From the NCBI GenBank assembly GCA_017391185.1, contig JAFOZN010000141.1, positions 1-5,748 on the forward strand: a stretch of DNA of 5,748 bases, in the 5' to 3' direction. A program made the translations under genes and the position numbers. Shown here one piece after another: positions 5,427 to 5,748 of the stretch. Within the stretch, counting starts at the first letter, position 1. Each line of letters starts with the position of its first letter. Source of the stretch: Alistipes sp. (GTDB lineage: Bacteria; Bacteroidota; Bacteroidia; Bacteroidales; Rikenellaceae). The notes under the pieces are model-generated. The model saw only the letters and a program-made list of their open reading frames with translations. It was not told the DNA's origin and made no database searches.

Positions 5427-5748
5427 TCAGGGGTTGGAGGCAACTTGGGATCTCTCGTTGCGAATCTTGTTTTTCGCACCAAGCAAAGCCTCCCTTATCA
5501 ACGTTGCGATTAAGGCGAGAGAAGAGCAAATAAATTTGTTCTTCCGAGCCGTAGCAACGAAAAGGAGCGAAGTGAACTTAAAGGGAGGTTTGGAGGGATT
5601 GTCTATATAGTCGCGGACACTTCCGCTCAACGCACAAGCAGCAAGAGTTTCTATTTTTCCAATGATTGGCTGGAAAACTTCTGTAAGATAAACAGATGTT
5701 TTTCCCTGAAGAATACAGTTTGTTCTTTCAAGCCCCATACCTGTATCA
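5427..5748 (-). CDS. Alanyl-tRNA synthetase-like protein, 3' end (partial at right edge, probably truncated)
   Basis: The frame enters from the right edge. The first complete codons read DTGMGLER, class II synthetase motif 3 as found in AlaRS, followed by ILQGK, SVY and TEVFQPII, which line up with the AlaRS stretch that usually reads LQG, SNYDTDVF, QPII. After about residue 35 of the visible part (near 5640) the resemblance ends; the frame then reads through the structured element and stops at 5427-5429. In a full AlaRS, motif 3 lies near residue 240 of about 870, so the tRNA-recognition, editing and C-Ala domains are all absent. Either this is a broken alaS copy cut by the element, or a short catalytic-core AlaRS paralog with an acquired tail. 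The Asp residues of the NYDxDxF stretch are replaced (SVYLTEVF), which favours a diverged paralog. An internal ATG at 5738 is within motif 3 and is not a start. The synthetase homology is fairly firm; the state of the gene is not. Confidence 0.6.
   Translation of the reverse strand, partial: DTGMGLERTNCILQGKTSVYLTEVFQPIIGKIETLAACALSGSVRDYIDNPSKPPFKFTSLLFVATARKNKFICSSLALIATLIREALLGAKNKIRNERSQVASNP
5436..5493 (+). other. Nested hairpin A within the structured element
   Basis: Three helices stack in order: GGAGGC (5436-5441) with GCCTCC (5488-5493), CTTGG (5444-5448) with CCAAG (5479-5483), and TGCGAA (5459-5464) with TTCGCA (5473-5478). All 17 pairs are Watson-Crick. The 3' halves of the two inner helices are contiguous, and the 5' side has a 10-base bulge. 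Three nested helices in the right order over 58 bases are unlikely by chance. The strand is arbitrary because the pairing also works in the complement. Confidence 0.6.
5502..5559 (+). other. Nested hairpin B within the structured element
   Basis: CGTTGC (5502-5507) pairs with GCAACG (5554-5559), GGC (5514-5516) with GCC (5548-5550), and GAAGAGCAAA (5521-5530) with TTTGTTCTTC (5535-5544) around a TAAA loop. The long helix contains one G-T position, which is a G-U wobble in a plus-strand RNA but a C-A mismatch in a minus-strand RNA, so plus-strand transcription is slightly favoured. The hairpin is 58 bases long, the same span as hairpin A, and starts 9 bases after it. Confidence 0.6.

Larger units (their letters stand above)
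5400..5626. repeat. Putative structured dispersed element (intergenic repeat or non-coding RNA candidate)
   Basis: This block has no recognisable protein family but is full of ordered inverted repeats: two nested hairpins (5436-5493 and 5502-5559), a small CCCT/AGGG hairpin (5420-5432), and a GCGGA-CACT-TCCGC hairpin at its right end (5613-5626). Frames on both strands are open across most of it (78 codons plus, 103 codons minus), which fits an element whose composition lacks stops better than two real proteins. The translated texture reminds me of the many near-identical 'hypothetical' frames found in intergenic regions of Alistipes-like genomes; that is memory, not a search result. The copy CCGCTC occurs at 5381-5386 and again at 5623-5628, which could be a target-site duplication or coincidence. 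No transposase is present, so if mobile it would depend on another element. The boundaries are approximate. Confidence 0.45.

Noticed and set aside
5021..5482. Minus-strand frame of 153 codons, antisense to the SDR end and reaching into the structured element
   Set aside because: It crosses the terminator and is opposite the catalytic part of a well-supported SDR; no protein family is recognisable.
1..5748. CRISPR array, tRNA, rRNA or insertion sequence
   Set aside because: No regularly spaced direct repeats, no cloverleaf or conserved rRNA segments, and no transposase or integrase motifs were seen on either strand.

Overview
The window looks like the chromosome of a member of the Bacteroidota, probably a gut Bacteroidales. 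The evidence is A-rich translation starts with little Shine-Dalgarno sequence, TAnnTTTG boxes of the Bacteroidota -7 promoter type upstream of both divergent transcription units, and a secreted family-20 hexosaminidase of the kind common in gut Bacteroidales. An Alistipes-like genus is my impression only; nothing here proves it.

Left and centre (1-4252, minus strand): four genes are packed head to tail with gaps of only 3, 4 and 6 bases, which reads as one operon transcribed leftwards. In order of transcription they are: a compact MTA/SAH-nucleosidase-like protein (3665-4252); IspE, the CDP-methylerythritol kinase of the non-mevalonate isoprenoid pathway (2849-3661); an exported beta-N-acetylhexosaminidase of GH20 (676-2844); and the N-terminal 223 residues of a LOG-like Rossmann-fold protein that runs off the left edge (1-669). 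The mix is one isoprenoid step, one nucleoside-salvage or SAM-recycling step, one periplasmic glycan hydrolase and one putative nucleotide-processing enzyme. The genes share transcription more obviously than a pathway.

Intergenic region 4253-4556: a divergent promoter region. It has a TAnnTTTG box facing each way and a small perfect inverted repeat just downstream of the rightward box.

Right (4557-5318, plus strand): a complete classical short-chain dehydrogenase/reductase (SDR), followed by a strong symmetrical hairpin terminator (about 5342-5373) that can serve both strands.

Far right (5374-5748): the most unusual part. From the right edge, on the minus strand, a reading frame begins with alanyl-tRNA synthetase class II motif 3 (DTGMGLER). 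After about 35 residues it loses all resemblance to that family and runs into a block of about 200 bases. That block folds into two nested long hairpins (5436-5493 and 5502-5559), is open in frame on both strands, and has alternative pairing partners at 5489-5496. It looks like a dispersed intergenic repeat or structured RNA/DNA element that has become the 3' end of a truncated synthetase-like gene. No CRISPR array, tRNA, rRNA or transposase was seen.
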